Below are positions 1-11,158 of a DNA stretch of 64,000 nt, one piece after another. The position numbers were made by a program, and so were the translations under genes. The stretch is from Amphiduros pacificus. Its lineage: Eukaryota > Annelida > Polychaeta > Phyllodocida > Hesionidae. The DNA lies in the NCBI GenBank assembly GCA_949316495.1, contig OX439005.1, positions 5,241,001 through 5,305,000 on the forward strand, given 5' to 3'. Numbering within the stretch: position 1 is the stretch's first letter; each line of letters starts with the position of its first letter. The notes below the pieces were generated by a model. That model had not been told where the DNA came from. It saw only the letters and a list, made by a program, of their open reading frames with translations, and made no database searches.

Positions 1-35
1 GGCCCTTCACACCACAAGAGGTCATTTTGAAATAC

Positions 36-41
36 TTTATT
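36..41 (-). promoter_or_regulatory. polyadenylation signal AATAAA, minus strand
   Basis: On the minus strand this reads AATAAA. It lies about 37 bases after the stop codon of the small reading frame at 78-263, a normal spacing for a short 3' UTR. A hexamer like this is common by chance in AT-rich DNA, so it only supports the gene call beside it. Confidence 0.35.
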
Positions 42-77
42 TGTAGGGAAGAAAACCTGACAAGATGGTGGCATACT

Positions 78-263
78 TCACACTTTTACCAAATTGGCCC
101 TTCCTAAGCTAAATTGAATTTCCTTCCCAAGCTTATTTATTGCCTTTAATGCTGGTAAAATGAGAGGATCACAGAATATAAGTGTCAACGATTCGGCAAG
201 GTTAATGGTTTCCCCGTTCATTTCGATTTCATTTGGAAACCCCGTAGACCCTGCAGACGACAT
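78..263 (-). CDS. possible small protein or terminal exon, unrecognised
   Basis: A 61-residue frame on the minus strand begins with ATG in good context (A-rich before the ATG) and ends in TGA, with AATAAA downstream. The composition is protein-like: a polar N-terminus with Asn, Glu and Met, a hydrophobic stretch around residues 26-41 (LTLIFCDPLILPALKA), then a basic C-terminus ending in LVKV. I do not recognise the family. It could be a complete microprotein, the last exon of a gene transcribed away from the kinesin gene, or chance. The hydrophobic stretch is interrupted by Asp-Pro and is too short for a confident membrane segment. Confidence 0.35.
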   Translation of the reverse strand: MSSAGSTGFPNEIEMNGETINLAESLTLIFCDPLILPALKAINKLGKEIQFSLGRANLVKV

Positions 264-1672
264 TTAGATTTTGGCGGGCACAGTTTGTTTGACTGACTTT
301 ACAGAGTCATCCGATAAGCAAACATTTATAATCCACATGTATGTTTGATGAAGGAGAATTGAAGGAATTGAAGGTTAGAAATGCTCCTATATCTTGTTTT
401 CTTCAAGTAATGGATCGATGTTCAAGTAGCCACTTTGTGGCAGAAAGCTATTTTTTATTTGACCACAAGATCTTCTTAGGAGCGTGACTTTAAAGATGGT
501 AATTTACCTAAGTGGCCATAAAATATAGACCCCTACTGTGGATCTTGGATCTCACACGTGAGCAAAAATGAAAATTGTTCCTTGATTTGAATACACACTG
601 AAAGCGTCTCTGACAGCGGTGGTCGATTCACAAAAGATCTGATGTCATTGTTGATGTTGACCAGTCATGATAAAAAGTAAGTCTGGTAAAGAATTTATGG
701 AAAGAGTATTTAGCTATGCATTTATAGGATAAATGTATAAATGTACTAATGGACTATGTACGGCGGGGAGCGAGCATATACAAGCAGAAAAAAAACTTCA
801 TGCAATGAATATAAAGAAGCAGACGACAGGAGCAGCGTCTAGGAAATGGCGTCCCTCCCACCTCATAGATGGCGGAGGAGCCACTTTGTTGGATGACAGT
901 ACTGTCAATAGAGAGTTGACAGACCAGCATGGGACCATCACACCTCATGGTATGTGCCCCATACACTGCCAGGCTCACTGTCAGAACAAAGTGATCATCA
1001 GCACACAACCATTCTCACTTGGCGCACATATATTTTGCGTTGCCTAATGGACAGCATATAAAAAGACCCTTGTGACAGATTTTCTGCGGGATTACCTATA
1101 TATATATATATATTTAGGTGTTATGGGCTAACGTCTTTTTATACACCTTTCCTGTGGTCAATCACTGGTCACAGGACTAATTGGAAATTTTAATCCTAAT
1201 TGGAAACATATATACATGGATACATGAGATAATATTGGAATTTTGATAGCGCCATGATGTTACATACTACAGTCTGACCTTTTGTTCACAGTGGAGATTT
1301 ATCACTTTATGAACTTTTGCCTCTTGAGATTTCAAGATTCACGAGGACACATTAAATTCTACAAAGTATTTCAACAGAGACAGATTGCAAAGTGGCTGTT
1401 ATCAGCGTCGGTGTCATGCAAAGTTGATTAGGTTTTGCTGTCAAAGTGATAAGACCGCTGTGCAGGTGGGCAGACCCCATGTTGGCAAATGTTGCAAAGT
1501 TTGATAGAACCACACAGAGGTCATCCCAGGTCAACTCCTGTATCAGCTCATAACTGGCTCAGTCATAAAGCTCTGCGGGATCAGTTACAATATCAACTGA
1601 TAATACATAACCTCCTTGTGCTCAGACCAGGCAACAGGTGCCAGCCAGGATCTCGCTTTGCTTATATTTTAG
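264..1672. other. 5' flank between the two genes, no clear gene
   Basis: AT-rich sequence with a short TA run near 1101-1113. Both strands have open frames near 750-1047, but these overlap each other and have no splice signals or recognisable protein content. Any promoter or untranslated first exon of the kinesin gene should lie here or in the first hundred bases of its coding exon. No TATA box or CpG island stands out. Confidence 0.4.
1661..1672 (+). other. possible 3' splice site before the first coding exon
   Basis: The stretch CTTATATTTTAG is pyrimidine-rich and ends in AG 22 bases before the ATG at 1695. If used, the kinesin-like transcript has an upstream untranslated exon, and the in-frame TGA at 1683 would lie in the 5' UTR. 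Confidence 0.35.
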
Positions 1673-1694
1673 ATACATCAAATGAGAGGATAGG

Positions 1695-2765
1695 ATGGCC
1701 ACTTCTACCAAGAGGTCTTCTACCAAGATGCCACGGAGAAGCAAATCAAAGCCGGCCGGGCCACCACCTTTCAAGGTGAGCCCCGCTCTCCAGGCCGCCC
1801 TACTGGAGTTAGGAGGGGGATTTCTGGAGGATTCTATCCAGATAATTCCAGAGCCTCACTTTAGACAGAAGCTGGATATCCAACTGGAAGAACTGAAACA
1901 TTTGGTTAACTCACTGGAAAATTTAGAGTGTGCTATTGATGAAGAAGAAAGGGAAAGTCAGGAGTGTGCTAATGGCTTGGTTGATAACGACTCGTGTGGG
2001 ATAGTTGATAATAATATAAGCTGTGCTAAAATCAAACGGCTTGGGATTACTGACTTGGACAAGACAAACCAAAATCACGTAACAGCCTCTGAAGCAATTG
2101 GTGGGGATTATATCAGAAAAGTAGTAGAAACTCCTCAGAAAGGAAGATACACCCAAAACAGGGGTGCAGTAGTGCAGTACTCCACTGGAACTGCCGACTC
2201 AGGAGTCAGTCTGCACGATGTTAATGATAATTACAGTTGTGAGGATGAGGTGTTTGAGTTGATGATATGTGAATGTGATCAGTGTCTTGTGGAAGATGCC
2301 AGCATTGAGCTGGGTTACATAGATGTCATGGTGCAGTGTAATCTCAGTGAAGTCTCGTACTGTTCTTCTTGTGACGCCGCCGCCAGTGATTTATCCCAGT
2401 GCGAGGAAATGAACCAAACACGAGACTCGGAACCGGAAATAGACATACAAGGGCAGGAACCGGAAATAGAAATACAAGATGATCTTAAAGAATGCCAGGA
2501 ACAAATAGCAGAGCCTGAGGATAGCTACTTCTTGAAGGCAACAACAGAACATATTTTGAGACAGAAAGTTAATGAATTAGATAGAGCTTCGCTACAAGCG
2601 CATACCTCTTCAAGCTCAAGCCTGGAAGACAGTCATAATGAAGAAATCTCTAACCAGACAGTTCCAATTACAAATCTGACTAATTGTGTGCAATCAACTG
2701 AGAAAAGTGATTTAAAGATGGCAATGAAAGAAGAAGGCCAAATGAAGAGGGAATGTACTCTCAAG
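1695..2765 (+). CDS. first visible coding exon of the KIF26-like gene (N-terminal region)
   Basis: This exon encodes 357 residues and ends at an ideal donor (AAG|GTATGT) in phase 0. The ATG has A at -3 and G at +4, and an in-frame TGA 12 bases upstream fixes it as the first possible start. The protein begins with a Lys/Arg/Ser-rich stretch (residues 1-20), then a proline turn and a probable helical region (about 28-80, with LEELKHLVNSLENLE). After that it is acidic, Ser- and Cys-rich and probably disordered. It holds CxCxxC at 192-197, CxxC at 223-226, and a short duplicated EPEI-D/E-IQ motif near 247-261. I do not recognise this region by itself. It is assigned to the kinesin-like gene because the next exons lie on the same strand and keep the phase. 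If the donor is not used, the frame stops at 2783, so a separate 362-residue protein remains possible. Confidence 0.72.
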
Positions 2766-5253
2766 GTATGTTTGCCTATATGACACATATTTGTGAAATA
2801 TTTGGATAAATAACACTAAAGTGTGAATTAAAGCTTTGTTGAAAGCTGCTATATGAGATAGATTCCTTTTATTCATAAGCTAATATTGCAGTATTTGTCT
2901 TTCACCTATTATCACCATAACATGTATTTATGTTTGTGTATTGGTATTCACAACCTCACTCAGATCTAGGCCTTTTATCTGCCAAGTCAAATAGAGACAG
3001 ACATCTGATTTAAAAAATGAAAACATATGTCAATAAAGGTTACCTTCATATTGAAGTGTCTGGTGATGTACACTTATACCTTAATGTTGTGCATATAAAA
3101 AGTCACAAGAAAATGTGCTCTCAAGGTACTGAGTACCATGTCAAAATCTACTCCTCAGTAAACAAAAACCTGATATTGCATAACACATTATGAAATGTGG
3201 CTCTCAAATATTTGCACCAATATCATTGTCTGTGGACGGATCAATCACGGATTTGTCTAATCAAGATTAATCCTCTAAGGATAATCCACCTTTTTGTGGT
3301 TACATAAACGAGAATACATGTAAAATGGTTTTCTTGCCTTCACCACCTTTTTTCAATCGATTTTTGCAAGGTACACAAATACATAGGGTTGTACATATCC
3401 AATAAAGTTTTGGTTTTGAGATATGGAGATAACCACCTTGACATATATCATATATCACTGAAAGGTGTGATAAGAAAGGACCTCATTCCCATCAGGTATA
3501 TAGGCATTTGTATAGATCTGTATACCTTAGCTTTGTGCTGTTCTTATTTAATATGTTCTCTTGGGTTAACACAATCATCGGGTGTGACTCCATTTCAAAT
3601 TAGATTCTCTTTGAATTGAGGCCCCAATTGGGAATTCTTCCTCTACCTTATAATTACATATTTGGTTGTGTTACTTTAGGAGAAGCCACAGAGAATGGTA
3701 CAAAAGAGAGCTAGTTTTTGTTCGCATAATTATCCCTGGTTTGTGTACGTTTGTATTGGAAGGTACATTTATAAACTAGAAGGTCAGCACGGGGAGAAGC
3801 CATTGTCACCTCTGAGATTGTTTGTATTTCCCCAGGGGAGTACTCATTATGTAGTGTTACCACAGGGGACCAGTCATTTGATTATATTGTTACTGTGATA
3901 TTCACTTTCAGGACACGATAGGTGCAAATATATTATAAATAGTAACAGAATAATTAACAAATATAACCAAAGGCTTCTTACAGTCGTTCAGTATTTTGAG
4001 AAAATATTTCCTGATATTTCCATTATGTTATGTGTTATTTATAAGGCGATAACTGTATGTTATAACATTGTCACGTGACACCTTATTCTCGATAATATCG
4101 TTCAATAATCCTTATTAAAACCACAGAAGTGTCTCAATTATCAAGCTACATTCACTTATCTCTCAAAGTCAGACATCATTCACTTTTATCAGAAATAATC
4201 TGTAATATTACTTCCGATAAATGAAAAAAAAATCTCACTTTATTTTAATTCTTTTTTCTCTTGCAAACAGGAATTACTTCATCATGAGTTTCATCATGAG
4301 TTTCTGCGATGTACAAAATAATCTGATAGCCACAGTTAAATAAGCATGAATATCACTGGTGTTAGATAAAACACTTGTCAAAATCTTGTTTGTCAGGATA
4401 TACTACAAAAACCATTTTGTCTTTGTTAAGAGTGTGCAGTTCGCAGAAAGGATATTCAATATAAAAATAACATCAAAGTGCCTGGGGTGTTAAGGCGTGT
4501 TGTATGAGATCAGAAAAGGGCTCTATCTGTGATTATATATTGTATTACCTGCTATGAAATAATACACCTCCCCCTGTCAGGACTTTATGACCAAATTGCA
4601 TATGATGGATTCATGCTATCTGCATGTAAAGGATTAAATTATATGTTGAAACTATTCCATACAGAAGCCAAGTTGTGGTGACTCATAAACTAGAAGTATA
4701 TTTTGTCCTGGCATGTAATTTGTACAAAACGATGATAACAGTAATGTCGTTCATGTCTGACAGATTATACTGTGTTTTGGATATTTATATCCTGCAATTT
4801 GCACAAACAGAAGTCGTGTTTAATCGACACTCACCAGAATATCAGAATATTAAAGAAATAATGATATATGGCTGAAGACGATATAGTAAAGATAAGTTGA
4901 ATATTTAAAAGAATATATTGCTGACAAGGAATGAATTACACTGTCGCTTTGTTATAAAGTCATTATTATCATAGAAATCTTGGGTTATTACTCACACATA
5001 TAAATACATGATACATGTTTGCCTACACAGTGATTTGAGGTACTTGCTTTCATGTCTGCATGATGAATGGTGTACAAGTCTAAACTAACATTAACAGATA
5101 TAGGTGTGCAGGCAGTCTTGACTTTTTAAGCAGCATTGCTTAAATCAGTAGTTTGTGGTTATATCGCTGTTTTGGCCAACCTTATATCTTATCATGGCAA
5201 GGAAGAAAGAATATTTTGGAAGTTTGTTTTATGTTGTCATCTTTGTTATTTAG

Positions 5254-5815
5254 AAATATGGGAAGGTAGCTTCACATATATGGGAAATATGGGAAGGTAG
5301 CTTCACATATATGGGAAATATGGGAAGGTAGCTTCACATATATGGGAAATATGGGAAGGTAGCTTCACATATATGGGAAATATGGGAAGGTAGCTTCACA
5401 TATATGGGAAATATGGGAAGGTAGCTTCACATATATGGGAAATATGGGAAGGTAGCTTCACATATATGGGAAATATGGGAAGGTGGCTTCACATTGGTGT
5501 GTTGGTCTAGCTTTTATCGTGGTTATTTAGAAATGTAGAAGGTGGCTTTATATTATATGTGGTATTAGGAAATGTGGGAAGGTGGTTTTGTATTGATAGC
5601 TTAGCCAAGCATTTTTATCTGTGGTGTTTAGAAATATATGAAAGTGGTTTTATATTGGTGTCTTATCTTAGCTTTTGTTTTTTTGGTATACAGAAATATG
5701 GGAAGGTGGTTTTATACTGGTATCTTGGCCTAGGTTTTATCTATAGTGTACAGAAATATAGGAAGGTGGTTTTATACTGGTATATTGGCCTAGCTTTAGT
5801 GGTCTGACTTGGCAT
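5254..5815 (+). repeat. 31-bp minisatellite nested in an older ~60-bp repeat
   Basis: Eight starts of a 31-bp unit (core AAATATGGGAAGGTAGCTTC) occur at exact 31-bp spacing from 5254 to 5471. The first seven copies are nearly identical. Downstream to about 5815 there are four or five divergent ~60-bp units that begin with the same GAAATATGGGAAGGTGG core and continue with a TTTTATACTGGTATCTTGG-type second half. The young 31-bp array seems to have expanded from the front half of an older 60-bp array. Confidence 0.9.
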
Positions 5816-7342
5816 AAAGAAGTCACAGATGGTGGTTTTATCTCTGACAAGGAGACAATTTATATGCCTTGTGAGAAGTCCAATATTGAGACTGATCGGT
5901 ATCAGCCATTGTGTAGATTAGAATTGGCCATGAAGTGATCTACACAGATAATACTGACAAATATGACAGTTGACTCTACACTCTCAACACCCATCACAAA
6001 TCACTCATCTGTCATAAATCACTCATCTAGGTACTCAATCCACTGTTCTATTTTAGACACAAAATTGATCAGCCATTTCAGCTTGTCACTTGTCAAATCT
6101 TGATAATGACTTGTCAAAATCCAAAGTTTGTAGCCATGAAATCTAAATATGAGAGTTGCCTAAAGTTATCTCTTTATGTGTGGGTCTCGGTGTTGTTGTA
6201 TATGTTCTCCATATGATCAGCTATTAAGGATGTCACCTTATTATGCCAGAAAACATTACAAAGCTCAAAGTTTGAAAGTTGCTGAAAATGCCAAGCATGT
6301 ATCCACTGTTGTGGTCCATAGGTGTTAGGCCTGTACCAATAGACAAACACTAATAGACAAACAGGTCTCTATAAGCCAAATCCTAATCTGAAGGTGCCCC
6401 ATTGTTAACCTTTATAAAGCAGGCGTTTGCACTAGATCACTGGTCAGCTAAGCAATGTGTGTTGATAAAGTGTTCACTGGATAATTTGGATTTTAGAAGA
6501 AGACTCATCTACTTTTATTTGCAAAGGCATTTATTTAGGAGTATTGTGATGGGTAATAACAGTTAATCACAAAGTTTAGGGTAAAAAAATTAATATCATG
6601 AAAGAAAAAAGTGCTTGAAAATTTGTGAATGATCTAATGATGTAAATATCTACATGTCAGAAATACCTTTTAATATCAAGAAGTGAGATATATCTTAAAT
6701 GTTGGTGTCTAGAATCTCACAAACAGTCCAATAGAAGTAAGCATTGCCATAGTCCTGTGATATAGACATTGGTGATGTTTATAAGTGTGTAGCAGTTACA
6801 ATTGTAACAGTGCAATTCACTTGCAGGGTATCTTACAGTTCACATAGGGAAGCTTTCAACAAGGGTTTTTACAAGTGTCAAGGATTTGTCCTGAGATCCT
6901 GAGATAAATATAACAAATTGAGATAAATATAACAAATTGATATTAGAGTCCATATTGGATAGATATTAATGTTTGCCAACCCAGATGATAGGTCTGATGC
7001 CACAAAACGAATTACGCCTGTGTTTTTGCCATGTTTAGAGTGGCAATCCTGTGGCTACTTGAGTGGAGGTAAGTTATGTGGCAGCATATATACAGACAGA
7101 TTATTGTCACAGAGAGGACTCAACTCTTCACCTCCACACAGCACTTCACATAGCACCACTTGTCTGCCTGGACGATATCAGATTTGACAATGGAGACGTG
7201 GGACATCCATACAATTCTCTCTGGGCGATGCATAACATCTATTACAAGAGAAAGAAATAAGTTTGAATAGTTTGCAGTGGGGGGAATGCATGGTTGAGGT
7301 GTGTTCAAGCAACAGAGAAAGCAAAGACCCTCTTCTTTTGAA

Positions 7343-7558
7343 TGTCCAACCTTATCTAATGTTCTGTGTCCAACCTTATCTAATGCTCTATGTCCAACCT
7401 TATCTAATGCTCTATGTCCAACCTTATCTATTGCTCTATGTCAAACCTTATCTACTGCTCTATGTCCAACCTTATCTAATGCTCTATGTCCAACCTTATC
7501 TATTGCTCTATGTCCAACCTTATCTACTGCTCTATGTCCAACCTTATCTAATGCTTCC
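7343..7558 (+). repeat. 24-bp minisatellite, 9 copies
   Basis: The unit is TGTCCAACCTTATCTAATGC followed by TCTA, repeated nine times at exact 24-bp spacing with few substitutions (for example TCAAACC in copy 5). The period is a multiple of three and the unit lacks stops in several frames, which creates spurious reading frames. Confidence 0.95.
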
Positions 7559-8098
7559 TCTGGAGATATTTGTTGTACAAAACATTCTCTTCGCCACAAT
7601 AACCTCTGGTTGGCAATGTGCATTTATTGACTTTCACAAACACGAGGGGCACCATGCTAATAAACCCTACAAAGCTTATTTATCGGATGAAGTGCGTTGT
7701 GATAATGTTGTGACGTTTGGATTTCAGCCACCTTGTCCTCATAAGATATGACCTCCTGATATAGTCACTGGTATTGTCAGGGGACTTGTTGACTTCTCCA
7801 CGTACCTGCGTTGTCATGTTTGATGAATCAATGTCTCTGACATGTGACAAATTCTTAATTCCTCATCGTGATTTAATGGATAGAAGTGAACTTTTTGTAT
7901 GTCAAGAAGTTCAGATCTATATATATATATATTGGAGAGTGGGTGCTTGTGCAGTCTGTGGCAGTGTGCTAATCTCGGGATTAAGTCTGCCAGGTTGAGC
8001 CTCTGCCTGAAAGTTTTAATTAATTGAGATCGGATAACTATGAGTTGAACTCTCCATGAACTAACATGGCTGGGCACAGAAGAAATGGACCATTTATT

Positions 8099-8350
8099 AG
8101 ACCTGCCAGTAGACCTGCCAGTAGACCTAACAGTAGATCTGCCAGTAGATCTGCCAGTAGATCTGCCAGTAGACCTACCAGTGGACCTGCCAGTAGACCT
8201 GCCAGTAGACCTACCAGTGGACCTGCCAGTAGACCTGTCGGTAGACCTACCGGTAGACTTGCCAGTAGACATACCGGTAGACCTGCCAGTAGACCTACCG
8301 GTAGACCTGCCAGTAGATCTGCCAGTAGATCTGCCAGTAGATCTGCCAGT
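8099..8350 (+). repeat. 12-bp minisatellite, 21 copies
   Basis: There are exactly 21 units of AGACCTGCCAGT, with AGATCT, ACCGGT and CCTACC variants, in 252 bases with no indels. The 12-bp period keeps all frames open (Thr-Gly-Arg-Ser or Val-Asp-Leu-Pro repeats), but nothing suggests a real protein. Many copies carry BglII-like AGATCT. Confidence 0.95.
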
Positions 8351-8723
8351 GAGCCATCAAGTTGTAAACCAGTAAGTGTTTCATACAGGTATAAAGGTAT
8401 TTATGAATACACCAGAATATGGTCAAAGCACGGGCATTGGCATTTAGGTGTGAAACACGTGGGTCTAAGACTTACTCTTAATGATTATATACCTCATAGA
8501 ATCATTATCATATTTTCTTAGTCAATGTTTAAATGAAATCCCATGTTGTAGCCTATTTTATTGAGATGGTCCGTTCTTATTCAGCCATTGGGTATAAATA
8601 GACACCGATATTTCACCAGTGCCTTGACCAACAGAATGTGTTCATTGAAAGAGAACTATTTGTTAATTACAGGAAGCACATATTTCTGGTCAAGTTCTTT
8701 AGCGGGTCATGTTCCAGACGGCA

Positions 8724-9586
8724 GCAAATGTGGTTCCCACCTTGCTGACAGCCGGGATGGAAAGGGGTCCTCAGATGTAGCTCCCACCTTGCTGACAGCC
8801 GGGAGGGAAAGGGGTCCTCAGATGTAGCTCCCACCTCGCTGACAGCCGGGAGGGAAAGGGGTCTTCAGATGTAGCTCCCACCTCGCTAACAGCCGGATGG
8901 GAATGAAGCTACCTGAGGGAGGGAAAGGGGTCCTAAGATGTAGCTCCCACCTCGCTAACAGCCGGATGGGACTGAAGCTACCTGAGGGAGGGAAAGGGGT
9001 CCTCAGATGTAGCTCCCACCTCGCTAACAGCCGGATGGGACTGAAGCTACCTGAGGGAGGGAAAGGGGTCCTCAGATGTAGCTCCCACCTCGCTAACAGC
9101 CGGATGGGACTGAAGCTACCTGAGGGAGGGAAAGGGGTCTTCAGATGTAGCTCCCACCTCGCTAACAGCCGGATGGGAATGAAGCTACCTGAGGGAGGGA
9201 AAGGGGTCCTAAGATGTAGCTCCCACCTCGCTAACAGCCGGATGGGACTGAAGCTACCTGAGGGAGGGAAAGGGGTCCTCAGATGTAGCTCCCACCTCGC
9301 TGACAGCCGGATGAGAATGAAGCTACCTGAGGGAGGGAAAGGGGTCCTCAGATGTAGCTCCCACCTCGCTGACAGCCGGATGGGACTGAAGCTACCTGAG
9401 GGAGGGAAAGGGGTCATCAGATGTAGCTCCCACCTTGCTGACAGCCGGGAGGGAAAGGGGTCCTCAGATGTAGCTCCCACCTTGCTGACAGCCGGGAGGG
9501 AAAGGGGTCCTCAGATGTAGCTCCCACCTCGCTGACAGCCGGGAGGGAAAGGGGTCCTCAGATGTAGCTCCCACCTCGCCCACAGC
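8724..9586 (+). repeat. 47-bp and 69-bp composite minisatellite
   Basis: Units begin at AGATGTAGCTCCCACCTCGC. Start positions 8773, 8820 and 8867 are spaced 47 bp; 8867 to 9419 holds eight units of 69 bp; 9419 to 9560 returns to 47 bp. The 69-bp form differs by a 22-bp insert containing ATGGGACTGAAGCTACCTGA. The longer units thus form a block flanked on both sides by the shorter ones. No coding potential is supported. Confidence 0.95.
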
Positions 9587-10820
9587 CTACGAGAAAGAAG
9601 CGAAATTGGGGGGAAGGGGATGTTGTTACTACCATATAAGCACAGTACCCATCAGCAATGATACATGGACAATGCTTGGAACAATAGTTATTAAACCCAA
9701 TTGATATTCATTTCTTTTAAAAGCTGAATTGCTGAACTTAATTTTAGAGATAAAAGGAAGTTGATGCATTCAACATGCTAAGGTATACCCCAAAAGGGGA
9801 AGATGATATAATATAATAGAGCTGGGGAAAAGGGGTGAAGGTAAAGGGGTGTAGGTATAAAGGTAAAGGTGGGAGGAGGGTTCTTGGCCCTTTTATGCCC
9901 CACATATGCCTTGTTTTTACAATAAATCAAGGAGCAGCGATCTCTGCCCACGTCTGCCGAGCGGTCCCACCTCTGCAGTGTAGGACCTGGTCGCTGTATA
10001 ATTAATAGATGTTATCTGTGGGTTAGAGCAAGGTATGCAGGGACAAAGTGGATTCATTTACTTACCTCTGTGCTATATGATTCCTGACCTATCCGCCAGA
10101 GGTCGCTCATACATCTCCCTGACTTACACACGTGTTCTGGCCAGGCTGTTCCATGTACATGTAAATGTAAACTTTCAAATGAAATTAATACTGAACTATA
10201 ATTAATACTGAAATATAAAAGTACTTTTATGGTCCTGTACAAATAATTATTTTCTTGATTTAATTTCCATTTAAGAAATAATATTTGACTTTTTTACGTA
10301 ATTGATTATTATAAACTCCAATGGTCCTCGGTTGAAACAGAAACTGGGAGCAATAACTATAATTATATTTATTGCGGCTCTCAAGTTGAAACTACAATGT
10401 CGTATTTAGAAGTCTCGTTGAATCTGCTTCATTGAAATGAAATAGCATGCCTCTTTTATTATCGACACAATGTATTTTAATACAAACTTTTTTTCTCCAT
10501 AAATTGGAAATCTTGCATTCAGGAGGCATCAATGGCTCTTTAGCTTGCACTCGAGTTGAGTGCCACCTCGCGGGCCCTAATCGTACCAAGCACCTGGGCG
10601 GCACAAGTTGGCGTGACTACTCGATGACTCAGTTGTTTAAACCAACCACCGTTTGTCTTTTCACTGCCAACTGATACCGCCGAAAATTATGAGAATGTCT
10701 CCTATAATCGATTAGAAGCGGCCACGTTAATCAAGGTAAATTGTCACGACTGTCTCGGCCGTCGACGTGTTTAAAGAAAGCATGCATGTTCGACAGTGGG
10801 TTAGTTTTGCCTTGGTTTGT

Positions 10821-10851
10821 ATGCGCGCGCGCGCGCGTGTGTGTGTGTGTG
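10821..10851. repeat. alternating (CG)n(TG)n tract, Z-DNA prone
   Basis: The run ATGCGCGCG... passes into GTGTGTGTG... and gives about 30 bases of strictly alternating purine and pyrimidine, starting with CG steps, the strongest Z-DNA formers. It lies about 170 bp before the acceptor of the second visible exon. Confidence 0.9.
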
Positions 10852-11023
10852 AGACTGCCCCGAGAATCTCAGAAAGTGAAAGTGTGTCAGAACATCCAAA
10901 AACACGTCTAAAGACCTGTGAACGTGGAAAAGAAGTCATGTAACTGTAACAATAACATTTAAGATTATGTGGATAGCTACTGTCAAAGAGCTCTCAGCAG
11001 AGTTTGTTTGCCATGTTTTGTAG

Positions 11024-11158
11024 GGCGGCGGGCAGGTAGGACCGAATATGCCGCTTCACCCGGGACCAAGCGGTCTTCCCCGGCCGGTCAACCCATGCAC
11101 GGCCGGGCTTATGGCCAAGCACGCCAGACCGCTCTCGCCGAAGCCAAGGAAAATCGCC
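11024..11158 (+). CDS. second visible exon of the KIF26-like gene
   Basis: This 135-base exon encodes 45 residues (GGGQVGPNMPLHPGPSGLPR at its start, PLSPKPRKIA at its end). It is bounded by an acceptor (TGCCATGTTTTGTAG) and a donor (GCC|GTGAGT). Both ends are in phase 0, matching the donor phase at 2765 and the acceptor phase at 12384. The peptide is Gly/Pro-rich and basic with SP motifs, so probably disordered. GC content is clearly higher than in the flanking introns, as expected for coding DNA here. An internal Met (codon at 11048) could start an alternative shorter transcript. Evidence is splice signals, phase and composition only. Confidence 0.6.

Larger units (their letters stand above)
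2766..11023 (+). other. intron 1 of the KIF26-like gene (inferred)
   Basis: The stretch is bounded by the donor at 2766 and an acceptor at 11021-11023 (TTTGCCATGTTTTGTAG). No further exon was recognised inside. 2766-5250 and 5816-7342 are unremarkable AT-rich DNA with only small direct duplications, such as 6897-6938. Minisatellites occupy 5254-5815, 7343-7558, 8099-8350 and 8724-9586. From 9823 to 9880 there is a run of G-rich segments. The rest shows nothing I can name. Unseen small exons remain possible. Confidence 0.5.

Noticed and set aside
8066-8521. Ser/Arg-rich frame over the 12-bp array, RS-domain-like
   Set aside because: The other frames over the same DNA are equally open, and the flanks show no exon signals.
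8099-9586. CRISPR-like regular repeats
   Set aside because: There are no unique spacers between conserved repeats, the units are head-to-tail minisatellites, and the genome is animal.
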